This document shows, piece by piece, positions 11,067-21,413 of a DNA stretch of 64,000 nucleotides. The notes under the pieces are model-generated. The model was not told where the DNA came from and did not search any database. It was given only the letters and a program-made list of their open reading frames with translations. The translations under genes were made by a program, and so were the position numbers. Source of the stretch: Trichopria drosophilae. Taxonomy: Eukaryota > Arthropoda > Insecta > Hymenoptera > Diapriidae. Location: positions 55,746,001-55,810,000 of the forward strand of contig CM059582.1 of NCBI GenBank assembly GCA_030407085.1. The letters are read 5' to 3'. Each line of letters opens with the position of its first letter. Positions within the stretch are counted from its first letter, which is position 1.

Positions 11067-11632
11067 TTATTGAAATATTTTTTAATAATATAATTCAAGT
11101 AATATAAGCGTTGAAACGCATTAAATGCGGGGTCATCTAAACTGATCTCTTGGAAGTGGTCTCTGAATTCCACCCAGTCGGTGAAATTGCCCGAAAAGCG
11201 CGGAAGTTTCAACTGCGGTACTTGCGTGCGTCGATGAATACCGTCGATGACTGCTGCGTCGTTGACCACCGGAGCTGCGTTCGGATTTATCGTTGACATA
11301 CGAGGAGCCGTCAGGTTAATCACCGATTCCAAACCTGCCACCGTGTTGAGGTAAATCTCTTCGGAGGTTCCCAGAAAATCTACGGCGTAATATTCGTCCG
11401 TATTACATGTCAGCATCGTCATGTACGGGACCATTATTTCGTCTCGTTCGACGATTTGTTCCCACTTTTTCTTAATGTGCGCAAGACGCGCATGTGCCTG
11501 CTCCAATGTGACATTTGGAGTGTTCAGCAGCGCAGCGGCTCGTGTAATCGAAGTAAAGGCATTAACCTGCAAACTGACCAGCTGGGCAAATGCATGGTAT
11601 CCGTCTTGGGGTTCTGACCGAGTTTTCGGCAT
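11067..11632 (-). pseudogene. BEL/Pao gag N-terminal part
   Basis: Starts at ATG 11632 (MPKTRSEPQDGYH) after a leader of about 730 bases. It contains a helical region (ARLAHIKKKWEQIVERDEIM) and the motif QLKLPRFSGNFTDWVEFRD, diagnostic of the BEL/Pao gag family (DUF1759-type). The frame runs out just after FQRLYYL near 11085, where a short deletion and a frameshift in a homopolymer run precede the continuation in the next frame. Gag forms the particle that packages element RNA. Confidence 0.9.
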
Positions 11633-12360
11633 GACGAATTGGCGAGTCTCGTCGACGAGAACGATTCAGAATCGCAGCAATTTAACTGCGAATGCTTCCG
11701 CCGATTGTTCGAACTCTGTGCCGTCGTCGCACTGGAAGATTCGACTAAGATAGCGAAGCGAGAAGGGGCGACGCGCGTGTGGGGAATATACGCTCGCGTC
11801 CAATGCGGCGCCAAGAGGCGTGAACGATGTAAAGTGGAGCCTAAGACGGCTGGCGTGGGGAACGAAGTTGCAGGGCAACGATAAGGCGCGTGAGAAGGGA
11901 GTCCCGTTTGACTACCACCTCCTAACTGGCTGACGTCACGAGTGCGTGACGTAGCGTCGCGTGTGAGTGAACTAACACTCGAATAGTATAGCGCGTTTCC
12001 GAATGGCTCCGAACAGTGCCGACTTCGAAAATCGTGATTGCGATTGAGGCCGCCAGAGGCGTTGCTATGCGCGGTGACGTCACGTCGAACCGGTGCTCCG
12101 AAATATGAGCGGAACCAGCCGATGACTGACGGAAGCGTCCGACCGATAATTTTAACTATAATGACTGAATGTCCACCCGCGCACTGACGAATGCCGCGAA
12201 AAGGTTGAATTTGGAAAGCCGAATCAAATTCAAAGTATGAATGACACTTCCGCAATCACTTCTGTCCTTCACAATGTCCAGTCCATTTAATAGTTTTTGG
12301 TTTTAACGTATGCGTCTGAACTTAGACTGTCCACTTGCACTCTACTTACAGCATCCTTAG
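11633..12360 (-). other. BEL/Pao untranslated leader
   Basis: Between the primer-binding site and the gag start lie about 730 bases without a conserved frame. Overlapping frames on both strands here are not supported by any motif. Leaders of this length are normal for BEL/Pao elements and carry packaging signals. Confidence 0.6.
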
Positions 12361-12378
12361 ATCCTGGCAGGATCGCCA
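12361..12378 (-). promoter_or_regulatory. Primer-binding site of the BEL/Pao element, tRNA-Arg type
   Basis: On the minus strand TGGCGATCCTGCCAGGAT starts right after the 5' LTR. Its complement, ATCCTGGCAGGATCGCCA, matches the 3' end plus CCA of insect tRNA-Arg(ACG) as I recall that sequence. The site primes minus-strand DNA synthesis. Confidence 0.75.
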
Positions 12379-12379
12379 A

Positions 12380-13046
12380 TGAACTGTGATCGCTGTGAAA
12401 CCAGCAATAGGTTTTCACAACCTTCAACTTGCGTGGTCAGGATTAGGACGTATAAATAAAGTTGCGCTAAAAGTGCACTGAAACGAGTTATTTCACTAAA
12501 TTAACTTTATTAATCTTTCACACACACTGCACACTTAGACCATAGTTCGCTAATTCGGAACGAACGCACTATTTGCACGCTCGATGACATGAAACCATGA
12601 GTGTGGCCGTTGGTTTCCAATAAACCGTCCACGAGTTGCGATGCTCAAAAAATATAAGCGCGGTTTCCGACGCGAATTAACGAAGGGCAGGATTTTCCAA
12701 GACGGAGAAAATCTGCGAAGACTGAAAGCCGATTGCTTTCGATTTAATTTCGCGATCGAAAAATTAGCAGAGCTCCGAAAACGCACGTGTGTCTCACGCG
12801 AACGCTGCCGAAAATCTGACTCCCCTCTATCAGGAACGAAACGGTTCAAACATTAGTCCGATTCGCATTCCGTTGCAGAAAAACCCGCGTATTCAAAAGA
12901 CGGAAAAGCGCGGTAGTGAAAATTACAGAGTCGGTACATGGTGTAGCGTAGTTCACGGACAAGGTGAGCGTTATTGCCCAGAGATGGTGCGTCGAGTACC
13001 GTTTGCCGACCAACGTGTTCACCAGCCGCGAATGCATAGGCGAACA
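12380..13046 (-). repeat. 5' LTR of the BEL/Pao element
   Basis: 667 bp, nearly identical to 5617-6281. On the minus strand it begins TGTTCGCC and runs to the primer-binding site. An extra CA in a CACACA tract is one of the few differences between the LTRs, so the insertion is fairly young compared with the Gypsy host element. Confidence 0.93.
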
Positions 13047-14578
13047 ATTACAGATTCGAGTTAAAGCATCGCGAAGGTAGAAAAATGTTACACGTTGATG
13101 CTTTAAGTCGAGTGGTCTGTTTAATAGATGCGTTGACTTTCGAGGACGAATTGATGTATCGTCAGCTGTCCGATGTGAACCTCGGTAAATTAGCAGAGAC
13201 GATAGAGATGAAGGGTAGTGATAGATTTTCGTTAGTAAACGGCTTAATATTTAAAATACAGGATGATCGGCAACTGGTCGTGGTACCTGAAACTATGATC
13301 GGAAATATAATTCGTATCTATCATGATAAGGTGGGACACGTAAGAGTTGATAAAACAATGACGGGGATTCTTGGACATTATTGGTTCCCTAACCTAAAAT
13401 ATAAGGAGAAAAATCACATTAATAATTGTATCAAGTGTGTGCAATTCACTTTATCAAAACATCGGTTGGAAGGAGAAATGGAAATAATGGAAAAAGGGAC
13501 CGAACCCTTTTAAACTATACATGCAGACCATTTCGGTCCGTTAGAAACCTCTCCTGATGGATACAAATTCGTATTAGTCGTAATAGATGCGTTTACAAAA
13601 TTCGTTTGGATCTTTCCAACTAAAACGACGAATAGTCGGGAAGTTGTGGCTCACCTGTCATCCTTATTTCAAATATTTGGGGCACCTAAGCGCCTGATTA
13701 CTGATAGGGGTAAGACTTTCGATTCGAGAGAGTTTGAACATTTTGTCACGTCTCATAATTTCTACCATGGTTTCACAGCAGTCGCATCTCCATGGGCAAA
13801 CGGCCAGGTCGAACGTGTTAATCGATTTATGAAAAGTACCATGGCAAAAACAGTACATGATCCAAGTAATTGGAAGGACAAATTAGGCGAGGTACAATAT
13901 GTGCTTAATAATACTTACCATAAGTCGATTAATACAACCCCGAGCAAAATGTTATTAGGCTACGATCAAAGAAACCATTCGGACCAAGATTTATGTATAA
14001 TGTTTGATAGGCTTAGACAAGTAGATTCGGATATGATAACAGATAGGGAGGCATTGCGTAGTAATGCTGAGATAGTCAACCGTGCTTTACAGAATTATAA
14101 CAAAGTTAAATATGACAAGCGTCATAAAAAGCCTTCTAGGTACAATGCTGGCGATTTAGTGATGATTCGGGTGCAAAACTGTAAGCCTGGAGTTAATCAG
14201 AAACTTTTACCAAAATATAAAGGTCCATATGTCATTAAAGCAGTGTTAACAAAGAATCGGTTTATAGTAGCTGACAAAGAAGGGTATAATCGTAACCGGC
14301 GACCATATAATGTTATCTTATCCTCCGACAAACTTAAACCTTGGATCCGAATAGGTATAAACAACGAACCTGAAAATAATGTAAATATAAATGATGAACC
14401 TGAAAATAATGTAGATGTAAATAATGAACCTGAAAATAATGTAAATGTAAACGATGAACCTGAAAATAATGCAGATGTAAGCAACGAACCTGAAAATAAT
14501 GCAGATGTAAATAATGAACTTGATAATAATGTAAATGTAAACGATGAATCTGAAAATAATGAGGATGAAAAATGTACC
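13047..14578 (+). pseudogene. Gypsy RNase H end and integrase
   Basis: This resumes the Gypsy frame after the nested element: FELKHREGRK and HVDALSRVV close RNase H. Integrase follows, with the His/Cys zinc site (IYHDKVGH to NNCIKC), then a TAA at 13511-13513 in TEPF*TIHADHFGPL. The DDE triad is visible in HADHFGP, LITDRGKTF and GQVERVNRFM. A GPY/F-type module (KYKGPYVIKAV, then NRFIVAD) follows. Apart from the one nonsense codon the frame is open to 14578. The protein ends in an unusual run of 10-residue repeats. The 3' untranslated region (14579-14757) holds nothing further. Confidence 0.9.
14366..14572 (+). repeat. Seven 30-bp tandem repeats coding for an acidic tail
   Basis: Units beginning GAACCTGAAAATAATG recur every 30 bp (14366, 14396, 14426, 14456, 14486, and variants at 14516 and 14546). 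They encode EPENNVNVND-like decapeptides rich in Asn, Asp and Glu. Several substitutions are conservative (NV to NA, VN to VD), and the frame is kept through all seven units, which suggests expansion while the element was still coding. Confidence 0.88.
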
Positions 14579-14757
14579 TGAAAATAACAATAATGTTAGT
14601 TAGGATGGTTAGGGATTATTCCAAAATGTGTTCTGAACGTCGATCGAAATAAAATGATCGAAAATTTATTGTAATTGCGCCGTGAAGTGACGTGATGATA
14701 TTGTAGGTTATGTTAATGACCAAGTTCGGGGCGAACTGGAAGTCAGGCTGGCCGAAC

Positions 14758-15251
14758 TGTAAGAAAAGTTAGGTCAACTAGCGAGGTGGTTTAGCGCGCG
14801 ACAGTTGGTAGCTTGGCGACGGGGCGGAAATCGAACGTGTAAGAGTTAGCCGTATTGCGGAACAGCGTGGTTTTGCGGAAACGAGAGACGGCGTAAGGCA
14901 GGGGGGGCGATATTCGTCCTCGAACCTCGGAAGTAGCCGGCGTGTCGACGCGAGTACCTTCGAAAATGGCAAGCCGGTCATTTTCGGAGTGACAGATAGA
15001 AATATTTAAATAGTGTCAAGTCGGACGCTATCGTAAATATATTGGGGCTTTTATTGGTGGCTCAGGTTGCGGAGCCGCGAAATTATTTGGTGCGGCGTGG
15101 CATGCATTTTGTTTCCGGGCAACACGTGTGTGGCCAAATTGGTCAATAAGAAAAATAAATTATTTGGGACAGATTGAAGGTCAAAGTCTTTTATTGACCT
15201 TCCTCAATAACGAACGTATAATTCGGAGAAGTACGGTCAAAGATTATTACA
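14758..15251 (+). repeat. 3' LTR of the Gypsy element
   Basis: 494 bp, matching 3397-3888 with scattered substitutions and small indels (for example a longer G run near 14901). It ends TTATTACA and is followed by the target duplication AAAT. Confidence 0.92.
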
Positions 15252-15255
15252 AAAT

Positions 15256-15709
15256 GAAAAATGTTTTAATTGAACGGATACGAGAGGAAGCTGGAATTAA
15301 AAAATGGATATCCAGAAAAGAAGTCGGTTACACAAAGAATGCTGGTCTCACCTTTGGTAGAAACGCGGTTTGCCACCGGTCATAAGTGTCGAACGTGTTT
15401 GCAAAATGTGAAATAAAATATTGCACAAAACTTTAATTTCATCAATAGGAATAGAGTTTACAGAAATCGAATACGATATAGGCGGAAATGATCTCCTGCA
15501 TAAAGAACATAAACGAACGAATTTATCGGTAAACAGAAGTGTGACAAGCGCGATAGTGGCGCTTTGAGAATACAATCTCGTAGCGTCGGTAAGGTAGTTA
15601 CTACATAGGCAACGCTAACAATAATCTGAAATTGAATACCATACTTAGATATTAACCCTTTAACGCCGAGAAGTCCTGAAATTCTACTTCAACTTCTTAA
15701 GTATATAAA
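15256..15709. other. Flank of the Gypsy element, no gene recognised
   Basis: The sequence joins the left flank (before 3393) when the Gypsy element is removed in thought. A short frame (KNVLIERIREEAGIKKWI and on to 15381) has no recognised motif. Nothing else is supported. Confidence 0.4.
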
Positions 15710-16484
15710 CTAGATGCCTTCGACCCGGATGCCTGCAATTTTGGCTAAATTCGTATTGCAGTTCCCTGACGAAAGGCTGATGCTTCCGGGAATATTCCCA
15801 TTTTAACACTGCCACGAAAGAAGGCGGCAGAGGGTAGTTCTAGCATCGTTAGGTTCGAGTAATTTCTATACATATATTGTAACAATATCTTGTTCCTTAA
15901 ATAGGGTGAATATGCCAATGAATGGGCGGTTAAGCATTTTTCACACTTTGATCGATTGTAACTTTTGAATTCTTTTATGAAAATTGAATTATGATTGGGA
16001 TACCACCATTAGAATCGTTAGACTCTGCTCTTTATGACCGTGTAGTTCAACCTTTGATTTTATTTAATTATTAACCTCGTCTTCATACGTTTGTAAAAAA
16101 ATCAGCTAAACCCCAATGAATAGACGGGTTAAATCAAATGGGATGTTTTCAGTACCAGTTTTGGATGGCTTTAAAACTTTGCTTTGATTTTACAAAATAC
16201 ATTGGCATATTCACCCTATATTAAAATTGAAAATGAGCATTTTCAAAACTTCGACCCCGACCGCAGGTCAGCCGAAGCACTGATAAATGAGCACGTCTTG
16301 TTCACACTGATGCTTAAAAAAAACGCGGGTTAGTCGAGTTTTTGACAGGTCGGGTTGCAGGAAATAAATTTTTTTATATGTCGGATACTTCGGTTTCCGT
16401 TTTTTACGCCATTATCGTTTATTTTACGAAGAAATAAATACAACCTTTTTTGTAGACAATTAAATGTTCTATATTTTTTGTTTG
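15710..16484 (+). repeat. Composite repeat A, copy 1 (inverted partner at 29645-30562)
   Basis: The block matches the reverse complement of 29645-30562 along its length. Shared landmarks are TAGATGCCTTCGA at the left edge and TTCTATATTTTTTGTTTG at the right edge. It carries an internal MITE (15904-16216) and a palindrome (16249-16277). Copy 1 lacks about 140 bases present in copy 2 inside the MITE. No coding capacity is seen. Confidence 0.88.
15904..16216 (+). mobile_element. MITE with TA target site, internally deleted copy
   Basis: The ends GGGTGAATATGCCAATGAAT (left) and CATTGGCATATTCACCC (right) are inverted repeats flanked by TA, as in the Tc1/mariner/pogo group. This copy is 313 bp; the copy at 29912-30367 is 456 bp, and the missing bases lie next to the right end. 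Confidence 0.8.
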
Positions 16485-16732
16485 AAATATTTTTTTGTAC
16501 GATTTGTATTTTTTGTTAAAAAATGGAAAAAACGTGTTTTTTGAGCGTTTTTTTGTTAAACCGCCCCATAACCTAGTATGCACTGTCTCCAAAAACTAAT
16601 CAGATCTAAGTTTGGCCAAGAGAAACCCAAATCCGTTTGTACTTTTTAAATTCGTCCTGCCAGTCGCGAGATATCGCGTATACAAAATTTTTCCCACCGA
16701 CGCGTCGCGACGGACGGACGTACAACCTAACG

Positions 16733-16868
16733 GACACCAATTTTTTTATTGTTGCTTTGGGTTCCTTAGGACCTGAAACGTCGACATTTGATGAAAAACT
16801 ATAGGGCAATTTTTTAGCGGGAACTGACCAAATTCAATACTTCACCAGACCTATGGTCTGGGTCGAAG
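16733..16868 (+). repeat. Repeat block C with 29-bp palindrome
   Basis: This matches 29269-29402 in reverse and, more weakly, 1318-1455. It ends in the imperfect palindrome at 16840-16868 (CAGACCTATGGTCTGGGTCG at its heart). Bases 16485-16732 between repeat A and block C are AT-rich and have no partner in the inverted copy. Confidence 0.8.
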
Positions 16869-16871
16869 TAA

Positions 16872-17235
16872 TTTTTTTTTTTTTTTTTATTAATTAACGG
16901 GTGGAAACGCCCTTTTTACTTAATTGTTTGCCATATTATGAGTCGTAAAATTTTGCGAGAGCTGCAGATCGACTTAGAAAGATGGCGCCATACTTCACAT
17001 TTGTGTATGAAATGTAGGACTGCAGAAACATACACCAAGTACAGCAGCGGTCTTGAGTCGATTTCCGCCAGTTAAACAATACTTTCAAAACGTAAACACA
17101 AACAACGTGTCTCGTCTTACCAACAGCGAGCTGCTGCTTGGATACGAAATCGAAAATTTGTTCACCGGACGGGGATCGAAGTCACGACCTACGACTTCGT
17201 AGTCCAGTGCGTTAACCGCCTGAGCCACGAAGCCG
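16872..17235 (-). mobile_element. tRNA-derived SINE, family 1, full-length
   Basis: Reverse-strand order: tRNA-like head GGCTTCGTGGCTCAGGCGG (A box) with B box GACTTCGATCCCC near 17160-17235, a body of about 250 bases, then an A17 tail (16872-16888 as T). The body matches 1780-2040 and 29404-29605. A short ATTAC at both ends may be the target duplication. The polymerase III promoter boxes are largely intact, so transcription is possible in principle. Confidence 0.8.
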
Positions 17236-17825
17236 TAATTGTACAAATAATTTTTTGTTTTTTTTCTAAAACTAACGTATCTAGACGTTTTAGAGGTCGC
17301 TCTTCTCGATTATCGGGTTTACAACATTTAAAAATAAGTCTTTTCACTAGATTTTTAATGTTTTTTTTGTAAAAATATGAATCCAAATTTTTAAAAAATT
17401 CTGCGCTTCCACCGGCTTCTAATGCACATAATCGGTGGGCCCGATAGTTGTACTAAAGACTTGTGGAGGAAAACAATTTTTTTTAAAGCTTGGCGCATCC
17501 AAAATGGCGGCCGCAATGGCAATTTTTTTGTTAAACGTGATAAATTTTTATCTCGGAAACTATAGACTTTAGAAAAATTTTTCTCACAACAAAAATGTGT
17601 TAGAATTGGCAAAAGAATACCCCCAAATTTTGTTAGCATGTTTTGATGCAATTTTTGGTTTTTCAAAAATTCAAAAAATTGAAATTTTGAAACGTCATGT
17701 ATAAAATTTGAAAAAATTTGAGAGTATTCTTTAACTAATATCTAAGTCAAATATGTTCTAAAAAGTTTTTCACTAAGTTTTTGATCATGTTAAGCGTAGT
17801 ATGGTTAGTTACGAAAGTATTAAAA
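17236..17825. other. AT-rich spacer, no gene recognised
   Basis: Homopolymer-rich sequence that includes CCAAAATGGCGGCCGC, a motif often seen in insect foldback repeats. No frame here has recognisable content. Confidence 0.4.
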
Positions 17826-18500
17826 GGATTGATTGATTGATTGATTGAAATCATATTTATTAATGTCCTGGCCACAACCGAACCGTGTACAAATTTAAAC
17901 GACATCCTGCCCTTACAATGCTTCGGACAGGATGTGATCGGAATACAGTCTCTGCATCACGGTGCTATGTCGCACACGTACATTTATTGCAAACTAATAA
18001 CTAAGATAATAAACTACGGAAAAATAAATAAGAAAAATATAATTAGATAATAAGGTAAAAAGTCATTGCCGCATACAAACCTTGGGCTTTAGTTTTGTTC
18101 TGCCATGAACAGATGGGAAAAGAGATTCGTGCGGAATGATGACACAGAGGCAAGTGCATGGAAACATGGAAATGTTGTGGGAGTGAATTCCAAAAATGAA
18201 TTGCAGTGATCCAGAACGAGTGAGCATAAATGTTGGTGCGTGGAATAGGAAGTGAGAAACTAGATGTTTAATGGCGTGTTGATCGGCGTATGGAATCACT
18301 GATGGGGATGAACTTATCAGCGCGATATGAAGGCTGAGAAGTGGTAATGATTTGATGCGTCAGGTTACCAAGAAAATACTGCCGCCTCGACGCTACAGTA
18401 AGCCAGTTAGCTTTCTGTCGATAAAGGCGTCAATCTGTCATCGCGCCGCAGACGAAAAACATATCTCAGAGCAGCGAGGGACTGCCACTCAATTTAAGAA
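17826..18500 (-). pseudogene. Non-LTR retrotransposon RT 3' end with (ATTG)n tail
   Basis: The left edge is a (TTGA)n run at 17829-17847, which on the minus strand is a CAAT-repeat tail like that of the CR1-like element at 38429. Reading the minus strand through stops and shifts gives RRQYFLGNLTHQII, QPSYRADKFIPISD, IPRTNIYAHSFW and AIHFWNSLPQHF. These are the conserved tail of RT proteins from the CR1/Jockey group. It is 5'-truncated and decayed. Confidence 0.7.
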
Positions 18501-19860
18501 TATATTCTGGGCGCCTAGTTAAGATTCAGGTATTCTCAAAATAAATGGGATATCCTTAAACTTATCAGTTTTTCGGTGTAGTACTTCGTCTTCAGCTCGT
18601 GTTAAACATCTGTTCAGCGCTGGAGAAATTGCATTCGATAAACTGTGGGCAAAATTATCCGACAAAAATTTTGAAATGGCATTACTATTAAAATTTAATA
18701 AATATTTATAGTAAAAACTAAGCATGTTCTCAGTCATTTCAATCATACCATCAAAACCTAATACCTGTTACAGAAAATAAATATTACGACGATTAACTTA
18801 AGCGCCACCTTACGCATTGGCATTTATGGTTAATCACAATTTATCATTCATTTAAGTGCATATTAAAACTTTTCTAAACATTGTTTCAAAATATCGGCCG
18901 CACCATAAAATGTGGGTTACCACAAAATTTAGCATATACGGAGTCACAAAACAAAATTCAGAAGTCATTGACTAGAAATAAGCCGAGAAGTACGTGAAAT
19001 GAGAGAAACGTTTTCGTTTCCAGTTTTTCTTAGACAATTCTCAATCGATCTTTTTAAATGTTTTTAACTTTATTTAATGTTTAATTTCGTAGAAACGAGT
19101 AAAAATGTTTATATAGAGTTTAGGAAATTTTTAATTTCAGATTTTAGGTCAGGGTGGAAGATTAAATTATTATATTAAATATATCTTTAAAAATATTAAT
19201 ATTTATTTTAAAAACTCGCCCTCGTTATCCTATGTACCCATTCCAAAATGTTATCAGCTCTAAGTTAAGAAAAAACATAAATTTTATAAAAATAATTTTG
19301 CATGTTCATTTGCGAGTTATCGCAATTAATAACGTAGTTAGGACTAAATCAATTTGAAAAATGTGAATTTCAATCTTAAAACTACTTATTTTCGCTGAAC
19401 GTCCTACGTTTCAACATTTTTTATCTGGTTCACTGATATAATATATATGTATCGGTGATCTGGTTAGGTTTTCCAAAATATTTTTAACCTTAAAAGCTAT
19501 TTTTAATTCTTAAATTTCAGTTTTCAAGTTAAGGTCACATTTAACTTTTAACTTCAATGATGAGTTAAGTTACTTTGAACTGATAGCTGTTAACTTTTGT
19601 CATTTATATTTATTAACTTCATTTTTAACTCAATTACTTTTATAACGGGTTAACTTTTAACTTCACTAAGTTAATTTTTTGTATTAACTTTAACTTAGCT
19701 TAGTTAAAAAAAAGTAACCACTCCTGGTCATATGATATGTCATATGTTATGTCATAAGATGTCACATGATATACCATCTGGCAATGGATCTTATATGTAA
19801 GAACATATTTTTGTTTGCAACAAAATGACAATCTGATTGAATGTGTACTCCACTTATATC
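18501..19860. other. AT-rich region, no gene recognised
   Basis: A short minus-strand frame at 18519-18746 has no known motif. From 19540 to 19710 the sequence is a degenerate tract of TTAACTT-like words, and 19727-19780 repeats GTCATATGATAT-like words. Nothing coding is supported. Confidence 0.4.
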
Positions 19861-19869
19861 CCTCAACAC

Positions 19870-20660
19870 AAGAAAAACCCAGGCCATTATCCTACGTTCT
19901 ACTCAAAACCTTCGACTTTAAGGTCGCACCACAATCTCACCTTTAAAAATCAGCAGCACAGTTATCTCATTTTCGGGTTACGTAAATGACCTGGAGTTAA
20001 CTGTCTCATCTGACCTGACGTGGAATCGCATTGTTGCAGCCATATCGAGTGAAGTTCAATATACTCTTTATAGACTTCGATACCGTGGCCCGAGCGTACC
20101 ATCCACCATCACATTGATGCAATTAAATGCCATCATTATTATCCCACATTAGGCTATGTATCTGTTTCCCTTTCTGATGCCTCAGACTACCTCAATAATA
20201 AGTTATAGTGTCTTCAGAGTAGTGGTCTTTGGTATGTATATAATCTTCGTCGTTATAACAGTTTTATTTGCTTCAATATCCCAAAAAAGCAAATTGTTTA
20301 ACAGCGAAATCTCGTCGTACATTACGAAATACTTACTACATTACAACCTATTCATTTACGCGAGCATTATTTTTATTGAAAACGAAATCGAAAAATTGTT
20401 CACCGTACGGGGATCGAACTCACGACCTACGACTTCATAGTCCAGAGCGTTAACCGCCTGAGCCACGAAGCCGATAGCATTATATTACCAACTTTTCTTA
20501 TCACGTGAAATTCTATCGAAAAAATTAGTATGCACATTCATTCCGACGTCCCACTGGCTGCGTTCAACAACCTTCTGAGAGCACATACTCTGATAGCGCA
20601 ACTTTCTGTAACGCACTGCGCAACATAATTGCGTAAGAATTTCGGAAAGAATTGCAGCAG
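19870..20660 (+). pseudogene. Non-LTR RT C-terminal relic split by a short SINE
   Basis: On the plus strand, allowing for stops, one reads KTQAIILRSTQNL, ISFSGYVNDLELTVSSDLTW, YTLYRLRYRGPSVPSTI, then DASDYLNNKL and YVYNLRRY. These correspond to the RT connection and tail of the CR1/Jockey group. The relic is cut at 20370 by a SINE with an 8-bp duplication and continues after 20484 (IPTSHWLRSTTF, then SATFCNALRNI). Many stops show long decay before or after the insertion. Confidence 0.7.
20371..20475 (-). mobile_element. Minimal tRNA-like SINE with 8-bp target duplication
   Basis: Flanked by AGCATTAT at 20363-20370 and 20476-20483. The 105-bp insert consists almost only of the tRNA-like head of SINE family 1 (A box TGGCTCAGGCGG, B box GAGTTCGATCCCC), the short TCGATTTCG segment and an A-rich end (AATAAAA on the minus strand). 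It is much shorter than the family 1 copy at 16872-17235. Confidence 0.85.
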
Positions 20661-20752
20661 CCATCGGGCCCTTGTACTGACGATCAGCAAGCATGCTGAA
20701 TTACAACAAATTGGACTTACGCAAGACGAGCTCACGCTTTAGAAGGACAAAC

Positions 20753-21103
20753 TCAGTAAGTCAGGATTACCCTACATTGCTTTGACCAACATGTGAGGGA
20801 AATCAGCTTTTTTTGCAATTCTGTTGCATGTCGCTTTCGTAATTGTCTAGCAATAACTGTAGGAAGAATTTTGGAAAAATTACGTTTGAATTGATAAGAT
20901 AGATTCGAAAAGTGAACGACGCGAGCACTACCAAAATTTTGTGCTACCAGGGTAGTTCTGTCACATGTAGACTGGATTCTTTTGTGCTTCTGAAGTCTAT
21001 TAAAGTTGTCCGATGATAGTGTTAGGTACGCACCAGCCACAGTTAGACCACAGATAGGATTAAAGACAAAATATCTGTAAACTTTTGTCTTTATTTTTGA
21101 CAT
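20753..21103 (-). CDS. Unrecognised 116-codon frame
   Basis: An open frame on the minus strand with ATG at 21103. It contains a basic stretch (FKRNFSKILPTVIARQLRKR), no signal peptide or known motif, and no splice or promoter context. It may be chance or a piece of a repeat. Listed because it is open for 351 bases in AT-rich sequence. Bases 21104-21302 hold nothing recognisable. Confidence 0.15.
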   Translation of the reverse strand: MSKIKTKVYRYFVFNPICGLTVAGAYLTLSSDNFNRLQKHKRIQSTCDRTTLVAQNFGSARVVHFSNLSYQFKRNFSKILPTVIARQLRKRHATELQKKLISLTCWSKQCRVILTY

Positions 21104-21413
21104 GTTAACAACTGTCTTTTGTCACCTAAATTGGCTAACAATATTTTGTGACCAAATGTATAGGCCGCGGTTATAATTAGTTCAAAGAATGAGCCACTCC
21201 CTTTTGACTCTTCACAACTTGCTTTTTGTTATTAGCACATACTTGTAACGTGTTTTATTCCTATCTGTTCTCCAGAAGCAACTACTTCATTACCATTTTA
21301 AGGATGCATAAAATAAAAAATAAAAATAATTTAAAGTTTGAGTTGGTTTGGTCACACAGACCGAAAACCTGAGTGCTTGGGTAGTCCCTTTGCACTCCTC
21401 CTATGACCTCCTT

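Larger units (their letters stand above)
5617..13046 (-). mobile_element. BEL/Pao LTR retrotransposon nested in the Gypsy RNase H region
   Basis: 7430 bp on the minus strand, flanked by the 5-bp duplication ATTAC at 5612-5616 and 13047-13051. Its 665- and 667-bp LTRs are nearly identical. In minus-strand order it has an LTR, a primer-binding site, a leader, gag, zinc knuckles, protease, RT, RNase H, integrase, a C-terminal domain, a short purine-rich tract (about 6282-6295) and the second LTR. This is the normal BEL/Pao order and nearly full length. Frameshifts near 11085, 8560, 8190, 7900 and 6740 break the single gag-pol frame. It inserted after the Gypsy copy and is younger than it. Confidence 0.95.
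3397..15251 (+). mobile_element. Gypsy-type LTR retrotransposon, degenerate, carrying a nested BEL/Pao element
   Basis: Two direct LTRs (3397-3888 and 14758-15251) begin TGTAAGAAAAG and end TTATTACA. They are flanked by a 4-bp duplication, AAAT, at 3393-3396 and 15252-15255. Without the 7.43 kb nested element the copy is about 4.4 kb, shorter than a usual Gypsy. A deletion near 4918 joins gag directly to the end of RT, removing protease and the catalytic palm. Further lesions are an in-frame TAG at 4271-4273, a frameshift near 4650 and a stop at 13511-13513. The element cannot be autonomous. The order of domains (gag, RT, RNase H, integrase) supports the Gypsy assignment. Confidence 0.93.

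Noticed and set aside
11639..12255. Long frames on both strands of the BEL/Pao leader
   Set aside because: No conserved motifs; the position between primer-binding site and gag start explains the region.
14197..14590. Minus-strand frames with repetitive hydrophobic peptide
   Set aside because: Shadows of the in-frame 30-bp repeat on the plus strand.
17160..17235. Possible functional tRNA gene on the minus strand
   Set aside because: A and B boxes are present, but the anticodon stem does not pair well, and the sequence continues into a SINE body and poly(A) tail shared with other copies.
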